A stretch of DNA of 64,000 nucleotides from Epidermidibacterium keratini (GCF_009834025.1 NZ_CP047156.1:682001-746000); one strand, 5' to 3'. Shown: positions 35,735 through 43,464, counted from the first letter of the stretch. Notes: generated by a model not told the origin, from the letters alone. Translations and numbers: made by a program.

Positions 35735-36043
35735 CTAGTCGACGACCTCATACTCGGTGCTGTCGAGCAGTCCGTAGCGGTGCAGGAACTCGATCTCGCG
35801 CTTGGCCTTGTTGCGCCGGCCGAGCGCGATGCGTCGGCCGATCAGCAGGGCGAGCAGCCCGCCGGCGCCGGCCAGCACCGCTTTGCCGGTCGGCGATGCG
35901 AAGAACTCCGTCACCGTCTGCTTGCCGTCCTCGACCAGCCGCTTGGGGTTGACCCGCTCGGCAATCTGATCGAGCGTCCCGGCGAGCTGGTCGCGGGTGC
36001 GGTCGATATCTGCCTGAATCTGCGAAGGCGTCCGGTCAGCCAC
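35735..36043 (-). CDS. DUF3618 membrane-associated protein
   Basis: A 102-residue protein. RTPSQIQADIDRTRDQLAGT at the N-terminus is the DUF3618 signature, followed by an AERVNPKRLVEDG segment and one membrane helix (about residues 57-75) with a basic tail. GAGGAG lies six bases before the GTG at 36043, which fixes the start over the ATG two codons earlier. Function unknown; members often accompany phage-shock-like or DUF1469 membrane proteins. Confidence 0.88.
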   Translation of the reverse strand: MADRTPSQIQADIDRTRDQLAGTLDQIAERVNPKRLVEDGKQTVTEFFASPTGKAVLAGAGGLLALLIGRRIALGRRNKAKREIEFLHRYGLLDSTEYEVVD

Positions 36044-36206
36044 CAACATCTCCTCGATCGGGTAAGCGCACTGTGGGCTGATCATATCCACAAACGAGTC
36101 GTTCCCGGGCCGAGATGGCGTACGTCGTCCGTGCCGCTGGCTGACGCCAGGCGGGCGACTATCGTGTGTTATCGCACGTCGTACACCGATTCGTAGGAGA
36201 AGCGTG

Positions 36207-36683
36207 ATGACCGACCAGATCAAGCTCCAGCCGGGCGATACCGCCCCGGACTTCACGCTGACCGACGACACCGGGCGCGAGGTCTCGCTGAGCGACTTCC
36301 GCGGCCGCAAGGTGATCGTCTACTTCTACCCCGCCGCGATGACGCCGGGCTGCACGAAGCAGGCGTGCGACTTCACCGCCCACCGCAGCGAGTTCGACGG
36401 CGCCGGATACGAGATCCTCGGCATCTCCCCGGACAAGCCGGAGAAGCTGGCGAAGTTCCGCGACAAGGAAACCCTCTCGATCACGCTGCTGTCCGATCCC
36501 GACAAGTCGGTGATGCAGGCGTACGGCGCCTTCGGCGAGAAGAAGCTCTACGGCAAGATCACCCAGGGCGTGATCCGCTCGACGTTCCTCGTGGACGAAG
36601 ACGGCACGATCGCCGCGGCGCAGTACAACGTCAAAGCGACCGGGCACGTCGACCGGTTGCTCGGGCAGCTCGAGCTCGCCTGA
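36207..36683 (+). CDS. bcp: Thioredoxin-dependent thiol peroxidase (Bcp/PrxQ)
   Basis: A 158-residue peroxiredoxin reducing hydrogen and organic peroxides. Peroxidatic Cys49 is in MTPGCTKQACDF with resolving Cys54, an atypical 2-Cys arrangement. The usual DTPGC Asp is Met here. AGGAG is seven bases before the ATG at 36207; a GTG one codon earlier is less well spaced. Divergent from the DUF3618 gene. Confidence 0.95.
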   Translation: MTDQIKLQPGDTAPDFTLTDDTGREVSLSDFRGRKVIVYFYPAAMTPGCTKQACDFTAHRSEFDGAGYEILGISPDKPEKLAKFRDKETLSITLLSDPDKSVMQAYGAFGEKKLYGKITQGVIRSTFLVDEDGTIAAAQYNVKATGHVDRLLGQLELA

Positions 36684-36728
36684 GTACGACGCCGTACGAT
36701 TAACCGTCACCACCAGCGGTGGCGACTT

Positions 36729-36802
36729 GGGGCCGTAGCCCAATTGGCAGAGGCACACGGTTTAGGTCCGTGCCAGTGAGAGTTCGAGTCTCTCCGGCCC
36801 TA
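36729..36802 (+). tRNA. tRNA-Leu (anticodon TAG), prophage attachment site
   Basis: A 74-base cloverleaf: acceptor GGGGCCG with CGGCCCT (first pair G-T), anticodon stem CACGG/CCGTG with loop TTTAGGT, five-base variable loop CCAGT, T-arm GAGAG TTCGAGT CTCTC, discriminator A. The short variable loop is unusual for a bacterial leucine tRNA. The integrase gene ends 17 bases downstream, so the 3' part of this gene is the likely left attachment site. Confidence 0.9.
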
Positions 36803-36806
36803 CACA

Positions 36807-36847
36807 CCCCTCGCTAGGTTAACCGCCTGGTGAGGGGCTATTTTTAT
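36807..36847 (+). terminator. Terminator after tRNA-Leu, overlapping the integrase 3' end
   Basis: CCCCTC pairs with GAGGGG over a 19-base loop that can form a small inner AGG/CCT stem, followed by CTATTTTTATT. It serves the tRNA; the integrase stop codon (36819-36821, minus strand) lies within it. Confidence 0.7.
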
Positions 36848-37940
36848 TCGCCGTCGAGGGCTGGTCGGCGCCGGGCTGGCCAAGATTTGGCCAATGCTCG
36901 TCAAGACGGTGGGCCAGTTGGGCCATGTCCGTGTCGAAAAGGCCCGCGTACCGATCGAGCGTGACAGCGGCCGACTCGTGCCCGAGCATCCGCTGGAGCA
37001 CCTTCACATTCGCCCCGGCCTGCACTGCCAGTGATGCGGCAGTATGTCGCAGGTCGTGCGGCGTGAGACGCTCCAACCCGGCTCGGCGCCGTGCCCCTTG
37101 AAACCAGTTCCGCTCGTGGTTCGGGATCGTCATGTGCCCCTTCGGCCCGGGGAAGATCAGCTCGCTCGGCCCACGGCCAGCCACAGCCGCGTCGAGCATC
37201 GCCGCCAGCGACTCGGGCACGGTCAACGTCCGTACCTTCCGCCCCTTCGTCGGGCCTTCGATCACGTCAGCGCCGATCCGGGAGGCGGACCGCGCGACGA
37301 CAAGCCGGCGGAACGGCGGGCTGTAGTCGCTCACTCGCAGCGCCGCAGCCTCACCCCACCGCAGCCCGAGCCGTCCGAGGATGAGCACGAACGTCCGATG
37401 CTCGCCGGCCTTGTCGGCGAGGCGTTGCAGCTCGTCGGCAGTCAGGTACCGGTTCGGTTTGCGGACCTTCTTCGGCCGGCGCACTCCCGCGCCCGGGTTG
37501 GTCGGTATCCGCTTCTCCGCGACCGCATCGTCAAGCACGCCTCTTAGTACGTCGAGCGCGCGGATCGCCGTCGTCGGGCTGCACGTCATGCCCGACACCC
37601 AGGTCTGAATGTCGGGGCCGTGGACGTGCGCGAGCTGGACGCCGCCCCACCGTTGTTTGACGTGCTTCTCCCACGAGATCCGCAGTGCCCGCTGGGTTGA
37701 CGCCGCCAGGTGCTTCTTACGGTCCAGCCACGCCTCCCCGAGCTCACCCACGGTGACCTTCCCGCGCTGCGGGTCCACCCATTCCCCCGAGCGGACGGCG
37801 GTGCGTTGGGAGTCCAGCCAGGCCTGCGCGTCGCTCTTGCGCGCGAAGCCGCGTTTGCTGGTCCATCTGCCGTCCGGGCGTTTGTACCGGACGCGGTACC
37901 TGCGGCCTTTGGTCGACTCGTAGGGCTGGATACCGCTCAC
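36819..37940 (-). CDS. int: Tyrosine-type site-specific integrase
   Basis: A 373-residue phage integrase. An AP2-like arm-binding region (residues 10-45) precedes a SAM-like core-binding domain and the catalytic domain with Arg194 (GLRWGEAAAL), His295 and Arg298 (HDLRHTAAS), His321 (MLGHES) and nucleophile Tyr331 (LDRYAGL). The GTG at 37940 overlaps the DUF3263 stop as GTGA and is chosen over an upstream ATG in the same frame. It catalyses recombination at the adjacent tRNA-Leu. Confidence 0.96.
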   Translation of the reverse strand: MSGIQPYESTKGRRYRVRYKRPDGRWTSKRGFARKSDAQAWLDSQRTAVRSGEWVDPQRGKVTVGELGEAWLDRKKHLAASTQRALRISWEKHVKQRWGGVQLAHVHGPDIQTWVSGMTCSPTTAIRALDVLRGVLDDAVAEKRIPTNPGAGVRRPKKVRKPNRYLTADELQRLADKAGEHRTFVLILGRLGLRWGEAAALRVSDYSPPFRRLVVARSASRIGADVIEGPTKGRKVRTLTVPESLAAMLDAAVAGRGPSELIFPGPKGHMTIPNHERNWFQGARRRAGLERLTPHDLRHTAASLAVQAGANVKVLQRMLGHESAAVTLDRYAGLFDTDMAQLAHRLDEHWPNLGQPGADQPSTANKNSPSPGG

Positions 37941-38182
37941 GCGATCCCGAGCCGCCTCGGATCTTTCGCCCGCTGCCGCTCGACGCGCTGCCGACGCCAC
38001 CGGTTGACGACGACAGGCGAGTAAGCCAGCGCATCCGGGTCGTCTAGCAAGCGGTTGAGCGCTTGAAAGAAGTGTGTGCCGCCCATGTCCAGTTCGGCCT
38101 TGACGTCACGCTCCAGCGCGCCGTTGTACCGGTAGTGTCGCCCGGCGATGTCCAGGATCGCCATATCGCGCTCGGTCAGCAT
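37937..38182 (-). CDS. DUF3263 protein
   Basis: An 81-residue basic helical protein with the DUF3263 pattern: LTERDMAILDIAGRHYRYNG at the start, GGTHFFQALNRLLDDPDAL in the middle, ending with RRQRVERQRAKDPRRLG. Family members are thought to bind DNA. Translationally coupled to the integrase; it could act as an excision or integration factor, which is inference. Confidence 0.82.
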   Translation of the reverse strand: MLTERDMAILDIAGRHYRYNGALERDVKAELDMGGTHFFQALNRLLDDPDALAYSPVVVNRWRRQRVERQRAKDPRRLGIA

Positions 38183-38779
38183 CTAGTCCCCCTCTAGTAC
38201 GGCCCACAGCGCGACACCAAACGCGGCCGGGGCGCCGATCACCATGAGCCAGAACCCGATTCCGCCACCGGACAGGATGCCCTGGTTGGCGAGGAAGATG
38301 AACCCGATCAGCACGGCGACGACAGCGAGCCCGGACAGGATCAGCCCGGACCACACCATGCCGGCGTTCTTGCGGCCCATCACGACGCGTTGGAAGCCGT
38401 GGCTCACGTGACTGACCCCCGTGAGGAACGTGAGAATGATGGCGGCGCCGAGCATGTTCCCGGCGAAGTTCACATTGTCAGCGAACCAAAACTCGAGGCT
38501 CTGGACGCCGTTGACGGAGTTGCCGTAGGCGTCGCTGGAGATCGGCAGTACGAAGGACAGCAGGCACGGCACCGCGACGATGAACATCGCGATCGTGAGC
38601 GCGTGCGACAGCTGCGGCCTGGGCGGCTGGTGTGGGTAGTAGCCGTAGGGCGCCTGCGGTACGGCGTACCGAGGCGGTGGCCCGTACTGCGGCGGTCGCA
38701 TCGGGCCCGCGTGCGGCCCGTACTGCGGCGGATACGGCCCCGGCCTGGGCGGGCCGTAGTTCGGCGGCGGGTAGGTCAT
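38183..38779 (-). CDS. Proline-rich four-helix membrane protein of the lysogeny operon
   Basis: A 198-residue protein. The first 55 residues are a Pro/Tyr/Gly/Gln-rich cytosolic tail (repeated PPQYGP), followed by four hydrophobic helices. Such proteins are common lysogenic-conversion or superinfection-exclusion candidates, but no family is recognised. It abuts the DUF3263 start and overlaps the upstream protease gene by 4 bases. Confidence 0.7.
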   Translation of the reverse strand: MTYPPPNYGPPRPGPYPPQYGPHAGPMRPPQYGPPPRYAVPQAPYGYYPHQPPRPQLSHALTIAMFIVAVPCLLSFVLPISSDAYGNSVNGVQSLEFWFADNVNFAGNMLGAAIILTFLTGVSHVSHGFQRVVMGRKNAGMVWSGLILSGLAVVAVLIGFIFLANQGILSGGGIGFWLMVIGAPAAFGVALWAVLEGD

Positions 38780-39210
38780 GGGTGCCTCTCCCCGTCAATC
38801 TCCCGCAACACAGCGGCTTCCTCGTCTGTGCACGTCGCAAGCCGGTTCCGCATCGTCGGGTAGTCGACCCAGCAGTACTCGGCCATCTCGTGCCAGCTCG
38901 ATGTCCACCGAGCCGCCTCGACCAACGTGTCGAACGGGATCAGCAGCCGCGCTGCCTCTGCCCTCACTCGCGCTTCCTCGGCGCGCTTAGCGGCGACGCC
39001 GATCGGTGGACGCCCCCGCCGCAGGTGCGTCAGCTCGTGCTGGAGCGTGCAGCGGCGCTCGGCCTGGCCGGCGGTCTTGTCGAGGCTGATCGTCACGCTG
39101 TCGTCACCGTGCCAGGTGACATTGGCCGCGTCACCGCCGAAGTGCCACCGGATATCGACCCGGGGTCCGTGGTCCCGCGCGTCTCTCCACGGGTGCGCTG
39201 CTGCTGTCAT
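38776..39210 (-). CDS. ImmA/IrrE-type zinc metallopeptidase
   Basis: A 144-residue protein. LQHELTHLRRGRP holds the HExxH zinc motif around residue 59, preceded by a WHGDDSVTISLD strand as in short actinophage ImmA proteins. In ICEBs1-like elements ImmA cleaves the ImmR repressor to trigger induction. It lies in the same leftward operon as the repressor candidate, which supports that role here. Confidence 0.8.
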   Translation of the reverse strand: MTAAAHPWRDARDHGPRVDIRWHFGGDAANVTWHGDDSVTISLDKTAGQAERRCTLQHELTHLRRGRPPIGVAAKRAEEARVRAEAARLLIPFDTLVEAARWTSSWHEMAEYCWVDYPTMRNRLATCTDEEAAVLREIDGERHP

Positions 39211-39242
39211 GGCTGGACTGTAAGCGATGGTGGTGACAAGCG

Positions 39243-39446
39243 CTATCTATCTGCTTCACGCTTGAACAAGTGACTGAGGCCGGTCGTAGCGGCAGCGACA
39301 CCGGGAACCATGATCAAGGCGTTGTACTGCTCATAAGTAATGAGTACATAGGCCAAAGCTCCGCACGCCAAGCCGATCATGAACAGCAGCAGGCTTGGGA
39401 CGTCAAGACGGAGGCGAGACCTCATTCGACGAGTCGCCATCGTCAT
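39243..39446 (-). CDS. Small two-helix membrane protein
   Basis: A 67-residue protein with two hydrophobic segments (about residues 16-36 and 42-58) and basic ends. GGAGGT is six bases before the ATG at 39446, so the 44-base overlap with the upstream gene appears real. No family recognised. Confidence 0.6.
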   Translation of the reverse strand: MTMATRRMRSRLRLDVPSLLLFMIGLACGALAYVLITYEQYNALIMVPGVAAATTGLSHLFKREADR

Positions 39447-40347
39447 TTACTGACCTCCGGTGATTCTCAACCTTCAAAACGACCCACTTCGTGGACGTTC
39501 GACCGTTCGTGACCGTCCGATCCTCTCGAATCCGCAATCGGAAGATGTCAGTTTTGCGGATCGCGAGGCCGTTCGCTATCCGTGCTAGGAAGGTTTCGTC
39601 TTCCACTGTAACCGCCCGACTTGCACCGTCGGAGGTCTTGACGCGCCACCGTTCTGAGCTGTCGAAGTCGACGGCTGCCATCTGTGCCTCGACCTCGAAG
39701 GTCTTTTCCGTTTGCTTAATCTCGTCCTCAGGCTTGACTGCGTCGTAATCTGCCCGGGTCAACGTGTAGGTCTCGGGCGCATCATCGCTGGCTGCCGTGT
39801 CAGCATCCTGGTCGTCCGTAACATCGAGTGTCTTGACGCGAGGGTCACTGAGAGGAGCCATGATCTCCCGAAGCTGCTTCTTCCGCCGAGGCTTCCTCAC
39901 CTTCAACTCTTCCCACACCCGCGCGGGAACCTCATCGACGGTCTTGTCTTGCCACTTGATCTTGACGCTGCCGTCCTCTTGGTGCTCGAAGTCCTCCACC
40001 TCGGCTCGCGCGGATCTGGTCGCCCACCAGATGATCTGCCCCATCGTGGGGATGCCAGCGGCGGTGACAACCTCCCAGTTCTCAGTCACTACGCGGACGA
40101 TCTCGATAATGAACGAGCCCTCTTCGGCGGGCCGGACGAGCACCTCGCTCCCACTCGGACCCTCGTCGTGGAACACTCCCGCCTTGTCGAAGTCGCTCGT
40201 GATGCCGACGAGCCCCTGCAATACCTGCGCCACGTGAGCGGCGCGCAGTTCATGCAACTGTGTACCGTCGTCGTCCTTGCCCGTGAAGCGAAGCGTCAGC
40301 GAGTCGACGATCTTGGCATCAGGCTGACCACCACTGGTCTCACTCAC
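39403..40347 (-). CDS. Unrecognised 314-residue protein of the lysogeny operon
   Basis: The protein is acidic and soluble apart from a weakly hydrophobic segment near residues 93-110. The N-terminal 80 residues (LTLRFTGKDDDGTQLHELRAAHVAQVLQ) resemble the start of phage and plasmid proteins of the DUF7946 kind, though I cannot confirm this. A Lys/Arg cluster follows at residues 151-159 and a beta-rich C-terminal domain after residue 230. It overlaps the repressor candidate by 4 bases (ATGA). Confidence 0.65.
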   Translation of the reverse strand: MSETSGGQPDAKIVDSLTLRFTGKDDDGTQLHELRAAHVAQVLQGLVGITSDFDKAGVFHDEGPSGSEVLVRPAEEGSFIIEIVRVVTENWEVVTAAGIPTMGQIIWWATRSARAEVEDFEHQEDGSVKIKWQDKTVDEVPARVWEELKVRKPRRKKQLREIMAPLSDPRVKTLDVTDDQDADTAASDDAPETYTLTRADYDAVKPEDEIKQTEKTFEVEAQMAAVDFDSSERWRVKTSDGASRAVTVEDETFLARIANGLAIRKTDIFRLRIREDRTVTNGRTSTKWVVLKVENHRRSVNDDGDSSNEVSPPS

Positions 40348-40937
40348 TCTGCGCCTCCGTCGTCCTGCGACTCTTCCCCGGCCTCGTCCAGCTCGCGCTT
40401 ACGCCGGCGAACCGGGTCTTCCTCTCCGCCGTGCCCTTCAGCCGCAGCTGCGGGAAGGTCTTCGGGTATGCGCTTGTCGCTGCGCCAGTAGCCACCGTCG
40501 TCGGGGGCTTGGCGGGATGCCTCGGTCTCGGGTTCAGCGAACACGTTGGGGCGCGGTGGGCGGTCGAACGCGCTCACATTGGTCTCGTCGCTCGTCGTTG
40601 TCGGCGCGAGTCTCCGAGCGAGCTCCATCGCCAGGTCGTATTCGGAGAATCCTTCGAGGCCGCTCGGCTCGACGATCACTGGTGCCGACTCGTCGAACCA
40701 GCGAATGTCGATTCGCCCATCGGCAACCTCGGCCGCTCGCCCTTCTGGCCACCCCAGCGCTGCCTCTAGCCGACGGATGCTGAACGGCTTCACTATGTCG
40801 CCCGCCTCGATCGCGGTGATGGTAGGCCCGGAGGGCCCACCCTCTTGCCTAATGCGGTCATGGGTGTACCAGGGGCGGGCCGCGCGGTAAGCCTTCACGG
40901 CATCGGCCAGTCGCCTGCGGCGTTCGTCAGTGCTCAC
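40344..40937 (-). CDS. Immunity repressor candidate (helix-turn-helix)
   Basis: A 197-residue protein. Residues 8-75 look like an XRE-type HTH: LADAVKAYRAARPWYTHDRI, then GPTITAIEAGDIVKPFSIRR, then LEAALGWPEG. The C-terminal part is acidic and Pro/Asp-rich. It is the first gene of the leftward operon, divergent from a Cro-like gene, with four related operator sequences between them. The GTG at 40937 is chosen because the homology starts there; there is no good ribosome site, so the transcript might be leaderless. The frame is open to 41126. Confidence 0.7.
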   Translation of the reverse strand: MSTDERRRRLADAVKAYRAARPWYTHDRIRQEGGPSGPTITAIEAGDIVKPFSIRRLEAALGWPEGRAAEVADGRIDIRWFDESAPVIVEPSGLEGFSEYDLAMELARRLAPTTTSDETNVSAFDRPPRPNVFAEPETEASRQAPDDGGYWRSDKRIPEDLPAAAAEGHGGEEDPVRRRKRELDEAGEESQDDGGAE

Positions 40938-40945
40938 ACCTGAGA

Positions 40946-41093
40946 GTTTGCCAGAAATTTTCGGCAAACCTGAGCCGGGCTTGGCAAACCTAAGCCGCCG
41001 CCTGACCTGGCGATTTCGAATGACATGACGGTATTTCAGCAGTGAGTCGAACAGAAACATGCACCTTTGGTCTTGCTTTGCCGCAGGTTTGCC
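40946..41093. promoter_or_regulatory. Immunity switch operators (AGGTTTGCC family)
   Basis: AGGTTTGCC occurs on the minus strand at 40963-40971 and 40983-40991 (20 bases apart) and on the plus strand at 41085-41093. A shorter GTTTGCC on the plus strand at 40946-40952 makes a dyad with the first. They lie between the divergent repressor and Cro-like genes. Confidence 0.75.
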
Positions 41094-41101
41094 CATAGAG
41101 T
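41073..41101 (+). promoter_or_regulatory. Predicted early rightward promoter of the Cro-like gene
   Basis: TTGCTT (41073-41078), a 17-base spacer and TAGAGT (41096-41101). One operator sits in the spacer. The -10 ends six bases before the ATG at 41108, so transcription should begin at the start codon itself. Confidence 0.6.
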
Positions 41102-41107
41102 TCAGGT

Positions 41108-41395
41108 ATGCCAAAGCACCGGCCAAAGCGGGCGATCAAGACACCGCCCCACGTTTCCCTCAAAGCCCTGCGCCAGATGCGCGGATGGACCCTCGACAAG
41201 CTCATCGCTGAGATCGCAGGAGCGACCGGGGCGAACTACCAGCGCGGCACGATCAGCGCGATCGAGTCAGGCCTGCGAGGCGCTTCAGCCAAGGCGATCT
41301 CCGATATCGCTGCCGCTTACCGGATTGACCCGGACCTCATCACGACCGATTACCGCCCGCGCGACGCCTTCCAGTCAGGCCGCGGGGCGGCTTAG
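41108..41395 (+). CDS. Cro-like XRE-family regulator
   Basis: A 95-residue protein with an HTH of the XRE class: LKALRQMRGWTLDKLIAEIAG, then RGTISAIESGLRGASAKAI and DIAAAYRIDPDLI. The N-terminus is basic. No ribosome site is visible; the promoter position suggests a leaderless message. First rightward gene of the prophage, probably the lytic antagonist of the repressor. Confidence 0.85.
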   Translation: MPKHRPKRAIKTPPHVSLKALRQMRGWTLDKLIAEIAGATGANYQRGTISAIESGLRGASAKAISDIAAAYRIDPDLITTDYRPRDAFQSGRGAA

Positions 41396-41828
41396 GGGGC
41401 TCCCTCAAAAGCCCTCCCCCGCTCTAGGCGGCGTCGGTTCGCGACCGAGCAGGGCACGCACTGCACCTTGACAACTCAATCGAGAAAGAGTCGCTGAAGC
41501 GGCCCGCGATCCATAGACGTGTCTGGCGCGGGAGGGTACGGCGGCTTTGGTACCCCGACCCCGATTAGCAGTCGGTTCGGGAAGGCGTCCGGTGACAGCG
41601 GGCGCAACGAGAAGTTTCGGCCACAGCGGTCGTGCGGCGTGCCGCCCTATTTGCTACGGGCGGGTGCGGCGATCCAGGCCATTTGCTCACCATCACGCCG
41701 TGTGGCGTGCCGCGTTGATCCGCCCCAATTCTCAGGTTGGGCGAGCGGGTGCAGCGGTGGGTGGTCGGCCCGTTCGAGTCGGGCGTGAGCACGCAGATTC
41801 CACATATACCTAGCAAGAAGGAGGCGTC
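41396..41828 (+). other. 433-base gap after the Cro-like gene
   Basis: No convincing gene. Short open frames here have Arg/Ser/Gly-rich translations without ribosome sites. The first 30 bases can form a GC-rich hairpin (GGGGGCT with AGCCCTCCCCC), a possible terminator. TTGACA at 41468 lacks a partner -10. A second hairpin, CCGACCCCGATT/AGTCGGTTCGG, is near 41560. A tRNA-like T-arm lies at 41768-41784. Confidence 0.5.
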
Positions 41829-42050
41829 ATGGACGACCTCATCACTACTGCCGAGGCTGCGAAGCGTCTCGGCATCACGAAGCAGGCTATGGCTGATTGG
41901 CGGCTCACGTGGCCGCGTCAGGGCGAGTCTGCTCAGCCTCATCACAAGAAGCTCGGCCCGCAGTTCTATCGATTGGGCGACGGTAGCCGGGCTCGTGTGC
42001 GGTACCGCGTCAGCGACATCGACGCGTGGCTCGCGGAGTGTGCAGCGTGA
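41829..42050 (+). CDS. HTH domain protein (MerR/excisionase-like)
   Basis: A 73-residue DNA-binding protein: LITTAEAAKRLGITKQAMADWR is a winged-helix start, ending VRYRVSDIDAWLAECA as in MerR/excisionase proteins. GGAGG precedes the ATG. It opens the tightly packed early gene chain and is a candidate excisionase or early regulator. Confidence 0.82.
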   Translation: MDDLITTAEAAKRLGITKQAMADWRLTWPRQGESAQPHHKKLGPQFYRLGDGSRARVRYRVSDIDAWLAECAA

Positions 42051-42265
42051 GCGAGCAGCTGCCTCCGCTGCATCCACCTGTCTTGTCGGTCCGGGGCGAC
42101 AAGGACGCGGGGGCGTCCCGGACCGACGACTACGACCCGACCGCGCCCGAGCACACGACAACTGAGGCGTGGATCAAGATCGGCGTCGCTCTCTCGGTCG
42201 TCGTGGTCGGTTTCGTGGTCCTGCTGTGGGCTGCTGGCCCCGCGAATCTGGGAGGTACACCGTGA
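42047..42265 (+). CDS. Small single-helix membrane protein
   Basis: A 72-residue protein with a Pro/Asp-rich N-terminal half and one strong membrane helix (VALSVVVVGFVVLLWAA). GTGA overlap with the HTH gene. Unknown function. Confidence 0.6.
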   Translation: MSEQLPPLHPPVLSVRGDKDAGASRTDDYDPTAPEHTTTEAWIKIGVALSVVVVGFVVLLWAAGPANLGGTP

Positions 42266-42522
42266 CTGCTTGTCGTCACTGTCAGCGCCGGAATCGGCGA
42301 CTGTTGAGCGGGCCCGAAATGACGGACCTGCTGGCCCGGACCCCGGACGGTGTCCAGGTGCAGGTGGAGTACACGGACGGCACCACGATCACCGGCGTGC
42401 TTCAAACGCACGGAAACTCCAGGTATGTCGGGGATTGGGCAATGGCGTACATCGTCTATGACGGCAAGGTCCGGCAGTGGGTGCGGCATGTGAGCGTCGA
42501 GCGGGCCGGTGATGCGGCGTGA
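42262..42522 (+). CDS. Small phage protein, Sm-like beta-rich
   Basis: An 86-residue protein starting with CRHCQRRNRR, then a beta-rich part (VQVQVEYTDGTTITGVLQ) that resembles a small barrel. GTGA overlap with the preceding gene. Unknown function. Confidence 0.6.
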   Translation: MTACRHCQRRNRRLLSGPEMTDLLARTPDGVQVQVEYTDGTTITGVLQTHGNSRYVGDWAMAYIVYDGKVRQWVRHVSVERAGDAA

Positions 42523-42710
42523 GCGACGACTTGTATGTCGAGCGCGCGTTCTGGCGCCACGCACGCAAGGGCCGCATGTCGCCCGAGCGGCGCGCCTATG
42601 TCGAACGGAAGATCGCTGAGGCTCAGGCCGCAATCGACGCCTACGAGCGGTCGGTGTCCGAGCACGCTTCCCCCTCTATTCAGAGGACCTACCAGAAGGA
42701 ACAGTCATGA
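42519..42710 (+). CDS. Small charged phage protein
   Basis: A 63-residue Arg/Glu-rich, probably helical protein (MSPERRAYVERKIAEAQAAIDAYE). Linked to both neighbours by 4-base overlaps. Unknown function. Confidence 0.6.
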   Translation: MSDDLYVERAFWRHARKGRMSPERRAYVERKIAEAQAAIDAYERSVSEHASPSIQRTYQKEQS

Positions 42711-42823
42711 GTATCACCGCTGGCGACATCGGCACCGACCCGCGTGAGGTCGAGCTGGAACCGATCGAAGCACCCGAACCCGTCGACGAGCCGGTCGAAG
42801 AGCCCGTGGCGGTGCCGGCATGA
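42707..42823 (+). CDS. 38-residue acidic phage peptide
   Basis: Very acidic and Pro/Val-rich (VELEPIEAPEPVDEPVEEPV). The ATG at 42707 overlaps the previous stop as ATGA and its stop overlaps the next start, so it fits the operon chain. Unknown function. Confidence 0.5.
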   Translation: MSITAGDIGTDPREVELEPIEAPEPVDEPVEEPVAVPA

Positions 42824-43464
42824 GCGAGTTCAGCGACCGCGCGTTCGTCGCGGGCGACTTGACCGGAATTCGAGCGTTCGGTGTTGACGAGCGTGGGCGA
42901 CTGCGCGGCGTGTACATCAGTGAGGCGATCTTCACGCCTGGCGAGAACATCGCCGAGTGCTATCGAGAGTCCCGGTTCGACCGAGAGCTTGCGCAGTTTC
43001 GTGCGATGCAGCAGGCATTCGATCGCGCCTTTCTCGGCCACGCGCCTGGTGGAGTTGTCCGGCAGCGCGCAGTGGTGGGAGTCGAGCCGCCAACCGGCGA
43101 GCCAGCTGATCATGTCGTGGCCTCGAAGTCATGTGAGTGCGGTTACTACGCGTACTTCGACCTCAACCACAACCGCTACCACGACGACCACGCGGTCCTC
43201 GCTCTCATCAAGGGCTGGGGAATCGCCACGGTCGGCAGTCGAGGGTTCCGCGCCAGTAAAGCGCGTCTGCTCGCTCTCGTGCGGCCCGAGCGGCCCGACG
43301 AGTTGGGTATCGCTCGGCAGCGGTACGAGCGGTTCAAACTCACCGAGCGCCTGTACGAAGTGCCGGTGTTCGACTCGTTCGACGACGCGATCGATGCGCA
43401 CCCGCTCACCCCGATGGACGTCCCGACACCGGAGACGGACCGAGACTTTTGGAGCAAGCCATGA
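42820..43464 (+). CDS. Unrecognised 214-residue phage protein
   Basis: The central region ASKSCECGYYAYFDLNHNRY has two close cysteines and aromatic residues, followed by GWGIATVGSRGFRASKARLLAL. I recognise similar strings from actinophage proteins without function. ATGA overlaps on both sides. Confidence 0.65.
   Translation: MSEFSDRAFVAGDLTGIRAFGVDERGRLRGVYISEAIFTPGENIAECYRESRFDRELAQFRAMQQAFDRAFLGHAPGGVVRQRAVVGVEPPTGEPADHVVASKSCECGYYAYFDLNHNRYHDDHAVLALIKGWGIATVGSRGFRASKARLLALVRPERPDELGIARQRYERFKLTERLYEVPVFDSFDDAIDAHPLTPMDVPTPETDRDFWSKP

Noticed and set aside
41519-41813. Two overlapping 88-89 residue frames in the gap after the Cro-like gene
   Set aside because: No ribosome sites, Arg/Ser/Gly-biased translations, no coupling with neighbours.
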